This document shows, piece by piece, positions 54,399-64,000 of a stretch of 64,000 nucleotides of DNA (its first letter is position 1; every line of letters begins with the position of its first letter). The stretch is from Methanosphaera sp. BMS (GTDB taxonomy: Archaea; Methanobacteriota; Methanobacteria; Methanobacteriales; Methanobacteriaceae): the NCBI RefSeq assembly GCF_003268005.1, contig NZ_CP014213.1, forward strand, positions 2,687,501 to 2,751,500, in the 5' to 3' direction. The notes under the pieces were generated by a model. That model saw only the letters and a program-made list of their open reading frames with translations, had not been told where the DNA came from and ran no database searches. Both the position numbers and the translations under genes were made by a program.

Positions 54399-56183
54399 TT
54401 GATTAAATTGGTAGTATTTGATCTGGATAATGTTTTAATCGACACAGAAACAATCGATGAAATTGCGAAAATCAAAGGTCTAGAAAGTGAAATAAGTGAA
54501 ATAACATTAAAAGCAATGCAAGGAAAAATTCCTTTTGAAACATCAATACGTGAACGTGTTAAAAAACTTGAAGGCATATCTGTAGATGAAATAAATAAGG
54601 AAATGGATAAAATCGCTTTATCTAATGGTGCACAAGAAACAGCACAAGCATTAAAAACTAAAGGTTATAAAATAGCAATTATTACTGGAAGTTTTGATGT
54701 TATCGCATTGAAAATTAAAGAAAAAATAAATGCAGACTATGCATTTTACAACACTCTGGAAGTTGAAAATGGTAAACTGTCTGGAGAAGTATCAGGACCA
54801 CTTGTAACCCAGAACAAAATCGATGTCCTAAGACAATTAGTAGATGACATCGGTATAACTCTTGATGAATGTGTTGCAATTGGTGATGGGGCAAATGACC
54901 TTGAAATGATTAAAAATGCTAAAATAGGAATAGCATACAACGCAAAACCAATTTTAAGAGAAAACGCCGATTTCACAATTGATGAAAAAGACCTAAGGAA
55001 GGTACTTGATATAATGGCAGACGAAGAATTATTTATTGAAGAAGAAAACGTAGAAGAAGTTGAAGCTCAAGAAGAAGAATTTGTGGAAGAAGAAGAAGCT
55101 GAAACTGAATCTGAAGAAGTTGAAGAAGAATCTGAAGAGGAAGAATCTGAAGAGGAAGAATCTGAAGAAGAGGAATCTGAAGAGGAAGAATCTGAAGAAG
55201 AGGAATCTGAAGAAGAGGAATCTGAAGAGGAAGAATCTGAAGAGGAAGAATCTGAAGAAGAGGAATTTGAAGAAGAGGAATCTGAAGAGGAAGAATCTGA
55301 AGAGGAAGAATCTGAAGAGGAAGAAGTTGAAGAAGAAAAACCAGCAATCGATTACTCCAAATTAAACTTCCCACAATTACTGGAAGTTAAAAGAGAGTTA
55401 GAAGATGAATTAACTCAACTTAAAAATGAAAGAGATCAGATGAATGAAAATACCAAAACATTCAGAAAAGAAAGAGATGAACTCAATCAAAAACTCAAAG
55501 ACACTCTTCAAATAGCTTTGGATAAAAGAAATGAAAGAGACGAAATCAACAAAGAAGTTCGTGAAAACAAAGAGCTAAGAAATGAATGTAATGAAGAACT
55601 TAAAAAAGTTGAATGGAGCTCCGGTAAAAAAGAAATGTCTAATATCCAGTCAGAAATTAAAAAAATAGATCAAACTATTCAAACTAAAGTATTAGACATC
55701 AGAAAAGAAAATGAGTTAGTTAAACGTATATCCGATTTAACAAAACAACTCAAAAAAATCCAAAACGATGAAGAAGAAGAAAAAACTGCAAATCAACTCA
55801 AAGAAAAATCCGAAGAATACCACAAAAAAGTAGTTGAACTTTCAGACAAAGCACAAGTTGTTCATGAAGAAATGATTGAATACTTCAACAACATCGACGG
55901 AATAAGAGCAGAAGCAGATGCAAAACATCAGGACTTCATCAACTCAAGAAGAGCAGCAACAGCTAAACATGAAGAAGTCAAAGCTAAACTCAGTGAAATC
56001 AGAAAAGTTAACAAATGTATGGATCAAGCAAAATCCAGAAACAGAAGTAAAAAACCTGAAGAGAAAAGCAATTCTGATATGAAAGAAAGAGAAGCAGCTG
56101 AAGAAATATTCCAAAAATTCAAAGATGGTAAAAAATTAACTACAGATGAATTTTTATTATTACAAAAATACAACATAATGTAG
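54399..56183 (+). CDS. SerB-like HAD phosphatase fused through an acidic repeat to a coiled-coil domain
   Basis: 594 residues. Residues 1-205 are a HAD phosphatase of the SerB type: motif I VVFDLDNVLID, motif II IITGSFDV, and motif III/IV GDGANDLEMI. Motif I is DLDNV rather than the SerB DFDST, so the classic Ser/Thr is absent. Residues 234-312 are a tandem ESEEE acidic repeat. Residues 320-570 are a long coiled coil rich in KxERDELNxxLK, like the coiled-coil proteins of euryarchaea. The start TTG at 54399 is set by GGTGAT 3-8 bases upstream. The phosphatase part may act in serine synthesis; the tail suggests a structural or ribosome-linked role, which is unknown. Confidence 0.8.
   Translation: MIKLVVFDLDNVLIDTETIDEIAKIKGLESEISEITLKAMQGKIPFETSIRERVKKLEGISVDEINKEMDKIALSNGAQETAQALKTKGYKIAIITGSFDVIALKIKEKINADYAFYNTLEVENGKLSGEVSGPLVTQNKIDVLRQLVDDIGITLDECVAIGDGANDLEMIKNAKIGIAYNAKPILRENADFTIDEKDLRKVLDIMADEELFIEEENVEEVEAQEEEFVEEEEAETESEEVEEESEEEESEEEESEEEESEEEESEEEESEEEESEEEESEEEESEEEEFEEEESEEEESEEEESEEEEVEEEKPAIDYSKLNFPQLLEVKRELEDELTQLKNERDQMNENTKTFRKERDELNQKLKDTLQIALDKRNERDEINKEVRENKELRNECNEELKKVEWSSGKKEMSNIQSEIKKIDQTIQTKVLDIRKENELVKRISDLTKQLKKIQNDEEEEKTANQLKEKSEEYHKKVVELSDKAQVVHEEMIEYFNNIDGIRAEADAKHQDFINSRRAATAKHEEVKAKLSEIRKVNKCMDQAKSRNRSKKPEEKSNSDMKEREAAEEIFQKFKDGKKLTTDEFLLLQKYNIM
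55100..55335 (+). repeat. In-frame acidic tandem repeat (ESEEE units)
   Basis: About fifteen 15-base units reading GAATCTGAAGAGGAA with small changes, all in frame inside the SerB-coiled-coil gene. The units are prone to length change by slippage without frameshift. Confidence 0.85.
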
Positions 56184-56401
56184 ATTTTTTACAATCTAAT
56201 TTCTTTTTCAATAAAAAAATAAGATATGGTATGATAGTGGGGTTATCAATGTAATTAAACATTGAAACTATCATAATTTTTTTTTAACCCTAATATAACA
56301 ATTTTTTTTATAATATTTATTTTAAACTCTAATTATACATAAAGCATAACTATTTTTAAAATAACAGGTTTTCACTTGATTAAAAAGAGTAGAAAAGGAG
56401 G

Positions 56402-59119
56402 TTATTCTCTCTGAACATATGTGGAAACACCATCCTTTTTACGAATCTCAATGATGTTTTCAGTTATGCCTATTAACTCAGAGTCATGTGTAACTATTAA
56501 CATTTGCGGTGCTATGTCTGTATCACGCAGTATTTCAATCAGTTCCAGTTTTCTTTCCTCATCAAGATGCACGGTTGGTTCATCCAAGATGAGTAATTCA
56601 TTTTTTTGTTTGGATATGACCTTTGCTATTGCAAGTCTTAATGCCAATGCTACAACTATTTTTTCTCCACCGCTTAACATTGAAACATTTAATATCTCAT
56701 CGGATTTTGTGATTGTTATTTCATAGTTTTCATCTAACTTGATATTGTCGTAGTCGAAGTTGAAGTCATTGAAGATATTGTTTGTTTCAAGTTCTATTTG
56801 AGGTTTTGATTTTTCTCTTAAATCCCGCTGAACGCCGTCTTTACCATACATTTCACGAATATTGTTTAGTAGTTTTATGTAGTCATTGAGTGCTACTTGT
56901 TCGTTTTCTAGTTTTTCCAGTTCTTTAATATTTTCTTGAATATCACTTTTTTCCTTTTCAAGTGCTTCCTTTTTGGTCTTGTTTTCAACAAGTTTCTTCT
57001 CAATTTCTACACATTTTTTATCGGTACATGTATATTCTTTATGTGTCTTTTCATGTATTTTACTATCGTATGATAATTCTCGATTTTCTCTATTAATATT
57101 ATCAAGGTTATTGTTTTCCTTGGTTAATTTATTATTCATTTCTTTGATTTTATTGTTAGTGTTCTCTTTGTTACTGATGAATCCTACATTTTCATTGTAA
57201 ATTTTTTCTTTTTCTTCAAGATATCTGATACTGGCTTTTATGTCATCAGGGATTTTTACTTTTTGATTAATTTCCTTAAGCTTAATTTTCAATCCATTTA
57301 TCTCATCTGTTAATGAATTTTTATTGGATTCTAATTCATCGATACTTTTCAATTCTTTTAATGTGGCCTCAGTTGTCAGATATGACTGTTTATTTGTCTC
57401 TAATGATTTGATGTTTTCATTTAATTTTTCAATGTTCTTTTCATTTGAATCATATACTTCTTTCTTATCCTTTAATGATTCAATTTTTGCATTTATTTCT
57501 TTGATTTCTTTAAGGAAATTTCTAAACTTATTATAATCATCAATCATTGAATTTGCTTCAATGGTTCGGATTTCACTAATTTTATCGGTTATTAATTTAA
57601 GTCTATTATTTTTCTCTTGGATATTCTCATTAATCTTTTTATTGCTGTCTTCACATTCTTGGATTGTATTGTTATACTCTTCAACTAGACTTTCATGTTT
57701 TTCATGACTGATATCTGATTGGCATATTGGACATTTGTCAGTAGTATTTTTAAGGTCTCTTAATGACTTTTGAGTATTTGTTATTATGGTATTGTTTGAA
57801 CTAATCTTTAATTGACATTCTTTAATTTCATTATTTAATGATTCCTGTTGTTTTTCTTTTTCACCCAATTGTTTGGTGTATTCGGTGGATATTTCTTCAG
57901 GATTTCTTAAATTAGGATTGTTTAGTATATTACGGGCAGCTTTGGCTTTTTGTTCTAATTTATCAAACAAATCACCTTTTTGACTATTAATTGTAGTTAG
58001 TGATGATTCCAGTCTATTTAATTCTTCAATATCTTTTTTTAGTAAATTCTGTCTTTCATTCAATGCTTCCAGTTTTTCCGAGTATTCTATTGATTTTTCG
58101 TAATCGGACTTTGTGTTTTTTAATGTTTCATTTAATGCGTTTATCCTACTGATATCCTGTTCTGTTTCAACAAGTTTTGCTCTTTTATCATCATATTTGT
58201 CTTTAATTTCAACGAAATCCTTAAATAGTGGAAGTTTTAAAATTTCCTTTTCTATACTCTTATTCTCAGCTTCCTTAGCTTCAATAGTTTTTAACAGAGT
58301 TTCTTCCTTATTTAATTGGATCTTGGTTTCATCAATAGTTTTGTTTAATGATTCTATTTGGACCCTGTTTTTCTCATATTTTTCTTTCTTCTGGTTTAAT
58401 GATTCAACCTCTTTTTCCAATTCTTTCAGGGTATTTGTTAATTCTTCTTTTAATTTCTCATCTGTCTGAAGTTCTTCGGTTATTTTAACCGTTGATTCTG
58501 TGTTTTCTTTTTCTTTTTTAAGCAGGTCTTCTTTATTGGCAAGTAATCTATCGTTTAATTCTATCTTATTTTCATATTCCTTGATAATGTTTATCATGTT
58601 CTTCCATGATTTTTCTAGATTATCCAGATTCAATAGTTTTGATATGAGTTCTTTTCTATCACTGGCAGTTTTATCTATTAAACTTGTGATTTCTCCTTGT
58701 CTGATATATACGGCATTCAAAAAGGAGTTCTTATCAACACCGATTATCTTTTCTATTTCTTCCGTTACCTGTTTTTCTCCATTGGTTATCTGGACTGTTT
58801 TGTCACATGAAAGTCTTCTTATTGTGGAACTGCTACTGCTTCTTTTCTTGATTCTTTCAATTTCATATTGAATGTGGTTATGCTTGAATTTAAGCTTGAC
58901 CATCATTGTACTAACATCATCTTGGGCATCAACCGGCTTTCTAACCATGTCCTGGATATTTCCATCAACCTTTTTGAACAATGCAAATCGTATAGCCTCT
59001 AGCAATGTTGATTTTCCGGCACCGTTCTGACCTAAGATTACAGTTATACCCTCATTAAAATCTATTTTGCTATTTTTATGGGATTTGAAATTCTTCAATG
59101 TTAATTCTTCAATAATCAT
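56402..59119 (-). CDS. rad50: DNA double-strand-break repair ATPase Rad50
   Basis: 905 residues. Walker A GQNGAGKST is near residue 30, with a Q-loop at VYIRQGEITSLID. Long coiled coils flank the zinc hook CPIC near 461. The C-terminus has the ABC signature LSGGEKIVVALALRLAIA and Walker B LLILDEPTVHLDEE. Rad50 clamps DNA ends with Mre11 for resection. Its ATG directly follows the mre11 stop with no gap, so the two are coupled. It is the last gene of a nurA-herA-mre11-rad50 operon. Confidence 0.96.
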   Translation of the reverse strand: MIIEELTLKNFKSHKNSKIDFNEGITVILGQNGAGKSTLLEAIRFALFKKVDGNIQDMVRKPVDAQDDVSTMMVKLKFKHNHIQYEIERIKKRSSSSSTIRRLSCDKTVQITNGEKQVTEEIEKIIGVDKNSFLNAVYIRQGEITSLIDKTASDRKELISKLLNLDNLEKSWKNMINIIKEYENKIELNDRLLANKEDLLKKEKENTESTVKITEELQTDEKLKEELTNTLKELEKEVESLNQKKEKYEKNRVQIESLNKTIDETKIQLNKEETLLKTIEAKEAENKSIEKEILKLPLFKDFVEIKDKYDDKRAKLVETEQDISRINALNETLKNTKSDYEKSIEYSEKLEALNERQNLLKKDIEELNRLESSLTTINSQKGDLFDKLEQKAKAARNILNNPNLRNPEEISTEYTKQLGEKEKQQESLNNEIKECQLKISSNNTIITNTQKSLRDLKNTTDKCPICQSDISHEKHESLVEEYNNTIQECEDSNKKINENIQEKNNRLKLITDKISEIRTIEANSMIDDYNKFRNFLKEIKEINAKIESLKDKKEVYDSNEKNIEKLNENIKSLETNKQSYLTTEATLKELKSIDELESNKNSLTDEINGLKIKLKEINQKVKIPDDIKASIRYLEEKEKIYNENVGFISNKENTNNKIKEMNNKLTKENNNLDNINRENRELSYDSKIHEKTHKEYTCTDKKCVEIEKKLVENKTKKEALEKEKSDIQENIKELEKLENEQVALNDYIKLLNNIREMYGKDGVQRDLREKSKPQIELETNNIFNDFNFDYDNIKLDENYEITITKSDEILNVSMLSGGEKIVVALALRLAIAKVISKQKNELLILDEPTVHLDEERKLELIEILRDTDIAPQMLIVTHDSELIGITENIIEIRKKDGVSTYVQRE

Positions 59120-60277
59120 TTATTCGCCCCCATAATTCTTTTCAAAGTAGTCATCAGCAATATGTAACGCTTCTTCTTCGTTAGGAATCGACAATTCATG
59201 GTATAGACTTGTTGTCAAGTGAATTATGCCTTCATTTTCCCCATAATCCTTAATTATCCTATTTTCCAGTGCTTTTTCCGGTGTGAGATTATCCCAATTC
59301 TCTATTCCATCAGGCTCTGTTATTGTTGGATTGCATATGCATCTAATGCTCAATGCTTTATCACCTATAATTTCATCAATTTTTTCAAGCACGTCACTTT
59401 TTTCAAAATCACCCTCTTTAACAGTCAAGTCTAGTATAGGTTTTACTTCTAAGTCCTTAATTTCATCATTTATTTCCACTAACTTCTCTTCAAGTTTAGG
59501 ATATTTGATTTTTTTAATGATGTACTTCCTTTTGAGTGGTAGGTTTACATGTTGAACATCAATATCATCTTTTTCATCATCAATTGTTACAAGGGTATAA
59601 CCTTTACCGTTTTTCTTATAATCATCTAATTCTTTTTTGGTTCTAAGTTCGGTAGAACCTGGATAACACATTATTCCATCCTTGAATGAGGATATGTATC
59701 GTTTATGGATATGGCCCATGGCATAATAGTCGAAGTTATCCGGTATGGTATTTAGTTCAAATTCCTTTGAATATTGGTCGAACTTCTCCAACCCTCCATG
59801 TAATATAAGTATCTTATACTTGTAACTTTCACCCTTTTGTTTTATTTCATTTGCAAAGTTAGTGATTTGTTCCTGATAGTTGGGTGAGATATACTGTAAT
59901 CCTCCGATAAACACGTCATCATTTATTGTGTAAGTTTTACCCTTCTCGACTATGTGGAAATGTTCGTTTTCAAATAATCTCTGTGGAATTTCAGTATTGC
60001 TCTTTTGCATCTTGTCATGATTACCTGCTATAACATAAACGGGGATATTATGAGAAACTAATCTCATAAATCCTTGTTGTGCGGTAAGCAAGGCCTTTAT
60101 TGGTGGTTTTGGACTTTCAAATAGGTCTCCACTATGAATTACGCAGTCAACATCATTATCAATCATGTGGTCAATGATTTCATCAAATCTCTCATAGAAA
60201 TCATTTTCACGTTCAGATAATCCATATTGTCTGTATCCAAGGTGGGTATCTGCAAAGTGTGCTATTCTAAGTTTCAT
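59120..60277 (-). CDS. mre11: DNA double-strand-break repair nuclease Mre11
   Basis: 385 residues. Calcineurin-like phosphoesterase motifs are complete: FADTHLG, HSGDLFESPKPP, VIAGNHDK, ILHGGLE and MGHIHKR, which bind two Mn ions. The C-terminal third is the Rad50-binding/capping part. The ATG at 60277 is preferred to an in-frame TTG two codons earlier because AGGTAA is better spaced to it. It acts as endo/exonuclease in end resection with Rad50, HerA and NurA, all encoded in this operon. Confidence 0.95.
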   Translation of the reverse strand: MKLRIAHFADTHLGYRQYGLSERENDFYERFDEIIDHMIDNDVDCVIHSGDLFESPKPPIKALLTAQQGFMRLVSHNIPVYVIAGNHDKMQKSNTEIPQRLFENEHFHIVEKGKTYTINDDVFIGGLQYISPNYQEQITNFANEIKQKGESYKYKILILHGGLEKFDQYSKEFELNTIPDNFDYYAMGHIHKRYISSFKDGIMCYPGSTELRTKKELDDYKKNGKGYTLVTIDDEKDDIDVQHVNLPLKRKYIIKKIKYPKLEEKLVEINDEIKDLEVKPILDLTVKEGDFEKSDVLEKIDEIIGDKALSIRCICNPTITEPDGIENWDNLTPEKALENRIIKDYGENEGIIHLTTSLYHELSIPNEEEALHIADDYFEKNYGGE

Positions 60278-60289
60278 ATTCAATTACCT

Positions 60290-61807
60290 TTATAATAATA
60301 ATTCTATATCTTCATTATCTTTCTTGCGTTTTTCTTCCCGTTCTTGCTTGTCTGTCTGCCATAGTTTAACAATATCCAAGTCACTACCCACACTTTTTCC
60401 TTCAAATTCATCTATCTTTACCATTGTAGGTATTTTTGTCATTTGACCAAGAATTACAGCTTCTCCTATGTTCAGTGAAGGCAGTTGTTCTAGAAGGTCA
60501 TTGCTTAGACTTTCACTACTTTTCTGGACATGCTTTTGATCGCCGGGTTCTACTAGTCTTAAGATGATAAGGTTGTTTATCTGACTAAGTGAACCATTGT
60601 CCAGTGATTTAGGACTTTGACTTACAAGACATAATCCTACACCGAATTTACGTCCCTCTCTTGCAATTTTACTAATGGTACTTTTTGATTTGGTATTAAG
60701 GGAATTTGACGCCAGGTTATGTGCTTCTTCTATGACACAAAATATTGGATAGTCCAATACCTTTTTACCGTTATTTTCTATCTTATTTTTTCTTCTGATT
60801 AATATGTTGTCCAGCATATGCTTTACGATAATGTCGGTTGGTGTTTCACTAAGAGAACCTAAACTTACTATGTTGACTTTACCCGGTACTATGCTATCTA
60901 CCATATCGCCGACATCCGTTCGGTTAAGAAGATTATAATGTATACGGTACATGTCTTCCAATTTAAACAGTACCTGATAGTTTGCCTCAATATGACTTTT
61001 CCTTTTAGGGTCCTCACCTTCAAGTTCTTTAATCTTATCTTTTATCCAGGAAATCATGTTATCGAAGAAGTCTTCCTTATTATCCGTAAGATCTTGCTCT
61101 TTAGCATAGTCATATGCGTCTCTCAGGTATTTTGTTTGATTGGTAGCTCCTTCACTGAATTTACCTAACTTCATATATTCATGTACTGATAAATCCCTGG
61201 GATTTATTTTTGAAGGAATGGTTATTGTTTTACCATTTTTAAATTCTGTTTTTGAATATTCACTATGTGCATCAAATACAAGTATCGTACCGTTAAGTCG
61301 AAGAAGTTCATCTATAATAACAGATGTGGTATTTGATTTACCACTACCGGTCATAGCTAAAATAGCAAGGTGTCTTGACACCATCTTATTTACGTCCAAC
61401 TTCACGGCTACATCTGGCTGTTTGAGGATTGTCCCGATTTTAATACCTTCATCCTTTTCAAATATTTCCTTAAGCAACTCTTTTTCAGCCTTATATATTA
61501 TTGTACCTGGAGGTGCAGGTGTTCTTGGAATAATAAGCTTGTCCTTATCTCCAAGTATCGTAATTGTCCCCCTGATGTAACACTCAGTGTCTCCATCCAG
61601 CTTTAATATTTTACCGATGGTATCCGGATTTAACAGGTCATCACCTAATGTTGTACAACCTCTAAATAATGAATCAATCATTCCCAGTATGGTTTTATCA
61701 TCATAGTTTAAATATACGTATTCTCCTACTGCAGGAGTTTCCTTTGATATAAATGACACTTTGCTCGGTGTTGTTTCACCATAGCATCTTCCTAAAAATT
61801 CACTCAT
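60290..61807 (-). CDS. herA: DNA end-resection helicase/translocase HerA
   Basis: 505 residues. An N-terminal HAS-barrel domain (about 1-110) is followed by a FtsK-like ATPase with Walker A LAMTGSGKSN, Walker B-like YPIFCVIEEAH and the arginine/sensor part SQSPKSLDNGSLSQ. HerA forms hexamers and pumps DNA into the NurA nuclease. GGGGA precedes the ATG. It lies between nurA and mre11 on the same strand, the conserved archaeal order. Confidence 0.94.
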   Translation of the reverse strand: MSEFLGRCYGETTPSKVSFISKETPAVGEYVYLNYDDKTILGMIDSLFRGCTTLGDDLLNPDTIGKILKLDGDTECYIRGTITILGDKDKLIIPRTPAPPGTIIYKAEKELLKEIFEKDEGIKIGTILKQPDVAVKLDVNKMVSRHLAILAMTGSGKSNTTSVIIDELLRLNGTILVFDAHSEYSKTEFKNGKTITIPSKINPRDLSVHEYMKLGKFSEGATNQTKYLRDAYDYAKEQDLTDNKEDFFDNMISWIKDKIKELEGEDPKRKSHIEANYQVLFKLEDMYRIHYNLLNRTDVGDMVDSIVPGKVNIVSLGSLSETPTDIIVKHMLDNILIRRKNKIENNGKKVLDYPIFCVIEEAHNLASNSLNTKSKSTISKIAREGRKFGVGLCLVSQSPKSLDNGSLSQINNLIILRLVEPGDQKHVQKSSESLSNDLLEQLPSLNIGEAVILGQMTKIPTMVKIDEFEGKSVGSDLDIVKLWQTDKQEREEKRKKDNEDIELLL

Positions 61808-61902
61808 TATAATTCCCCTTTTTTGATATATTTTTTCATATTATTTTTTTTTTAATTATCAGTTACCAAGTCTATTTTTAATTATTTTACATTATCACAT
61901 GT

Positions 61903-63096
61903 CTAATATGATAATACTTCCCTTCCTTTAGGTTTGTTTTTAAGCTCATAAACCATTTCCATTCTATCCATGAATTTATTTGTTATCACAACATTGTCAT
62001 GAACTTTCTTTAATATATATGGATATCCGTTAATGCTGCAGCTGTACAAATCATCCAGTATGTTAACAATATTGTCCAGTATTTTATTGACATTATCCTT
62101 GTTCTTTAAAGGTATTTCTATTTTTATCACATGTTTTTTATTTTCCAACCGTGCAAATAATGTAATGTAATGGTAGTTTAAGATTTTATCATTGTACAAT
62201 GGGTATTCCAGGCTCGTAAATCTGTTCTGGTTTAGTGGTCTTACAAGTTTCTTATTGTCAGTTACAGCAGGGATGGTGTATCCTGATTCCGTTGTGAAAT
62301 ATTCTAAAACAGCAGAGTCGGGTATTTTTTCATCGAATAATTTGTTTGTTCTGCTGGTTTTTGAGATACATACAATCTTTTCTGAGTAATTGTTTATCAG
62401 GTGAGTTATACATGCCAACAGTTCCAGGCCAGTGTAGTAGTTTTGTATCTCCTCTTCAAAATTCTCATATTTGAAGTTGGATAGTTCTTCATCATTTGAC
62501 TCTTTCGCTTTTTGAATGACCTGCTGTTTGATATAGCCTATATTGTTATAATAGTCTAGTTCAACGTCAAAACTATTGTCATCTAACTTTTTTTCAAACT
62601 TTTTAATAATACCCAACAATATAGTTTTGATTTGTTGATTTAACTCGTTGTTTACATTAAAATGGTGCAGTTGTCCTCTTAGTGATCCGTCAATCAATAT
62701 ATAATCGATTGTATTTTCATTGTTTTTCAAGCTTTTCAACGTATTTTTAAGTTCCAAGATTTCCATATACGTGGAAATGTACTGGTTGAATCCTTCAAGA
62801 TTTGTTGCAGTATAGGTACGGACATCCGCTTCTTCTGATTCAGGTATTATACTTTCATCGGGCCTTGATAGTAATGTGACAGCTCCAACGGCATATAATA
62901 TCCCATCCAAGTATTTTTTACTGTTATGGCTGCCATCTGTTGAGATGAACGTCTTGTCTTGGATTGTCTTCTCAAAAGTGTGTGGTTTGAATAGTCTATC
63001 AATTTCTTCAGGGTTGATGTCTTCATGTAAACTATCAAATTCTTCCTGTATCTGGTCTTTTCTTTCAATCATTTTCTCATATAGAGACTCTAACAA
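61903..63096 (-). CDS. nurA: DNA end-resection nuclease NurA
   Basis: 397 residues. The RNase H-like nuclease core has FISTDGSHNSKKYLDG (catalytic Asp) near 50-64 and DYILIDGSLRGQL near 130. The C-terminal acidic/His residues fit the NurA fold. It is a 5'-3' nuclease that works with the HerA hexamer. The start is a TTG with GGGAGGTT 9-16 bases upstream. It is the first gene of the resection operon; the herA start lies 95 bases downstream. Confidence 0.9.
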   Translation of the reverse strand: MLESLYEKMIERKDQIQEEFDSLHEDINPEEIDRLFKPHTFEKTIQDKTFISTDGSHNSKKYLDGILYAVGAVTLLSRPDESIIPESEEADVRTYTATNLEGFNQYISTYMEILELKNTLKSLKNNENTIDYILIDGSLRGQLHHFNVNNELNQQIKTILLGIIKKFEKKLDDNSFDVELDYYNNIGYIKQQVIQKAKESNDEELSNFKYENFEEEIQNYYTGLELLACITHLINNYSEKIVCISKTSRTNKLFDEKIPDSAVLEYFTTESGYTIPAVTDNKKLVRPLNQNRFTSLEYPLYNDKILNYHYITLFARLENKKHVIKIEIPLKNKDNVNKILDNIVNILDDLYSCSINGYPYILKKVHDNVVITNKFMDRMEMVYELKNKPKGREVLSY

Positions 63097-63465
63097 TTTG
63101 ATTAACCTCCCTTGAAATTTTATTATTTTTATCTATATGTTATTTTTCTATTGCATTCATTAATATAATTAATAGATTTCTTAATATTTGGCACGATTTT
63201 TTGATTAGATTTTTATTTTAGTTAATATCCATTTATATTAGTAAAACCCCGTTATGCATCCATTTACTAAGGATTGCTTTATCCTGATACTAGTCTATGC
63301 TACTTTATTTAAATAAATTATCCAAGCATGTGATAAGTACTACATGGGGGGTATTGAGAAATATTATTGTTTGTATAAGGATGTTAATCAAAGTTATATT
63401 TCAAACATTTTCCATCAATTAATATATAATCCATAAAAAAGATAAATACTACTAAAGGTGTTAAT
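63097..63465. other. 369 bp divergent spacer between nurA and the winged-helix-like gene
   Basis: AT-rich; promoters for both flanking genes should lie here. AGGAT and ATCCT near 63271-63288 form a short stem-loop (5-bp stem, 6-nt loop) in a less AT-rich patch (63241-63300). I see no gene, and no SD-led frame of useful length. Confidence 0.4.
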
Positions 63466-63936
63466 ATGCAGATAATTACAAAAAAGGAAAATAATGTTTT
63501 AGCCCTCTTAAAAGATATCAAACAGGACTATCCGGAAAGTGTATCATTTGATGTTATTAAAGAGTCATTGGATATTTCAGAGACTCGTCTTGTTGAATCA
63601 TTGGAAATATTGCAGAAAAAGGAATTCATCAAATTGGACTCAGAAAACAACATGATATACTATGATGATTTGAACATGGAAGTCAAAGTGGTGGAGAATA
63701 GATCAGAATTAAAAAGATACATGCTAAACAAAACTGAAGAGGATGCATATGAGATAATACGTGATGTCATAACCAAATATGATGGATATGCACCAAGATA
63801 TGTGCTTGAAGGTGCATTGCTATACGGACAACTGGAATTAACACCAAAAAGGACTTATAATATAATAGTATCATTGGAAAACAAAAAACTGTTGAATAAA
63901 GTTGTCAAAACCGATGGTGAATATTATACAATATAA
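63466..63936 (+). CDS. Putative winged-helix protein, unknown function
   Basis: 156 residues. Residues 5-65 look like a winged helix-turn-helix: a helix, then SFDVIKESLDISETRLVESLEILQKKEFIKLD, a typical turn and recognition helix followed by a wing. Residues 85-156 seem to form a second one, ending ENKKLLNKVVKTDGEYYTI. The double wHTH points to DNA binding or to protein contacts. AAAGGTG precedes the ATG. Being divergent from the nurA operon it could be its regulator, but nothing in the sequence proves this. Confidence 0.5.
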   Translation: MQIITKKENNVLALLKDIKQDYPESVSFDVIKESLDISETRLVESLEILQKKEFIKLDSENNMIYYDDLNMEVKVVENRSELKRYMLNKTEEDAYEIIRDVITKYDGYAPRYVLEGALLYGQLELTPKRTYNIIVSLENKKLLNKVVKTDGEYYTI

Positions 63937-64000
63937 TCCATTATACAACTCTTTTTAACAAATATTTTTTTTATCTCTCTTTACATTCTTCTTTTTCATT

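Noticed and set aside
55033-55374. Tandem repeat at 55.1-55.3 kb as a CRISPR or satellite, and open frames on the opposite strand and in other frames
   Set aside because: The units are 15 bases, in frame and code for an acidic linker; the other frames are by-products of the repeat.

Overview
This 64 kb, AT-rich window comes from a methanogenic archaeon, most likely of the order Methanobacteriales and close to Methanosphaera or Methanobrevibacter; I could not settle the genus from sequence alone. The archaeal markers are a TATA-box binding protein, the NurA-HerA-Mre11-Rad50 set and TATA-like promoters with SD-led genes. The methanogen markers are CfbC (coenzyme F430 synthesis) and the AksA/HacA pair (coenzyme B synthesis). 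The large adhesin-like proteins are typical of gut Methanobacteriales.

Layout. 0-7 kb is mostly housekeeping: the 3' end of an unidentified gene, cfbC, a GIY-YIG/DUF123 protein, a small membrane protein, a DUF371 protein, tRNA-Leu(GAG), rmlD, a TIGR04076 protein, xseA-xseB (bacterial-type exonuclease VII) and rmlB. 7-47 kb is an accessory, surface-oriented region. It holds a huge secreted and membrane-anchored CobN-like protein and five adhesin-like proteins (beta-helix and/or Ig-like repeats). It also holds a 14 kb operon with a three-module NRPS ending in a reductase, followed by a MATE transporter fused to an RsbW-like ATPase domain, a STAS antagonist, an RsbW-like kinase and a membrane SpoIIE-type phosphatase. 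An ExbB/ExbD-like operon (DUF2162, ExbB, DUF2149 and a small membrane protein) and a BASS-family transporter complete it. 47-64 kb returns to core functions: rmlA and galU, a transglutaminase-like protein, hacA and aksA, a CYTH/CyaB protein, tbp, a SerB-coiled-coil fusion, the rad50-mre11-herA-nurA operon (minus strand) and a winged-helix-like protein.

How it fits together. The NRPS operon appears to make a small peptide released reductively, export it by the MATE protein, and control this with a bacterial-style phosphorylation partner switch. No sigma factor is seen, and the transporter itself carries the switch domain, so the transporter may be the regulated target. The NRPS cassette is bracketed by a near-identical 929 bp direct repeat (the 3' ends of two adhesin genes, offset exactly 17,224 bp), so homologous recombination could delete or amplify it. 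The CobN-like surface protein and the ExbB/ExbD-like operon lie on either side of this cassette on the same strand and may form one energised envelope system. Genes for dTDP-rhamnose (rmlA, rmlB, rmlD; no rmlC seen) and UDP-glucose (galU) flank the accessory region and could supply sugars for surface glycans.

All function calls rest on reading motifs and gene order by eye; no database search was run.
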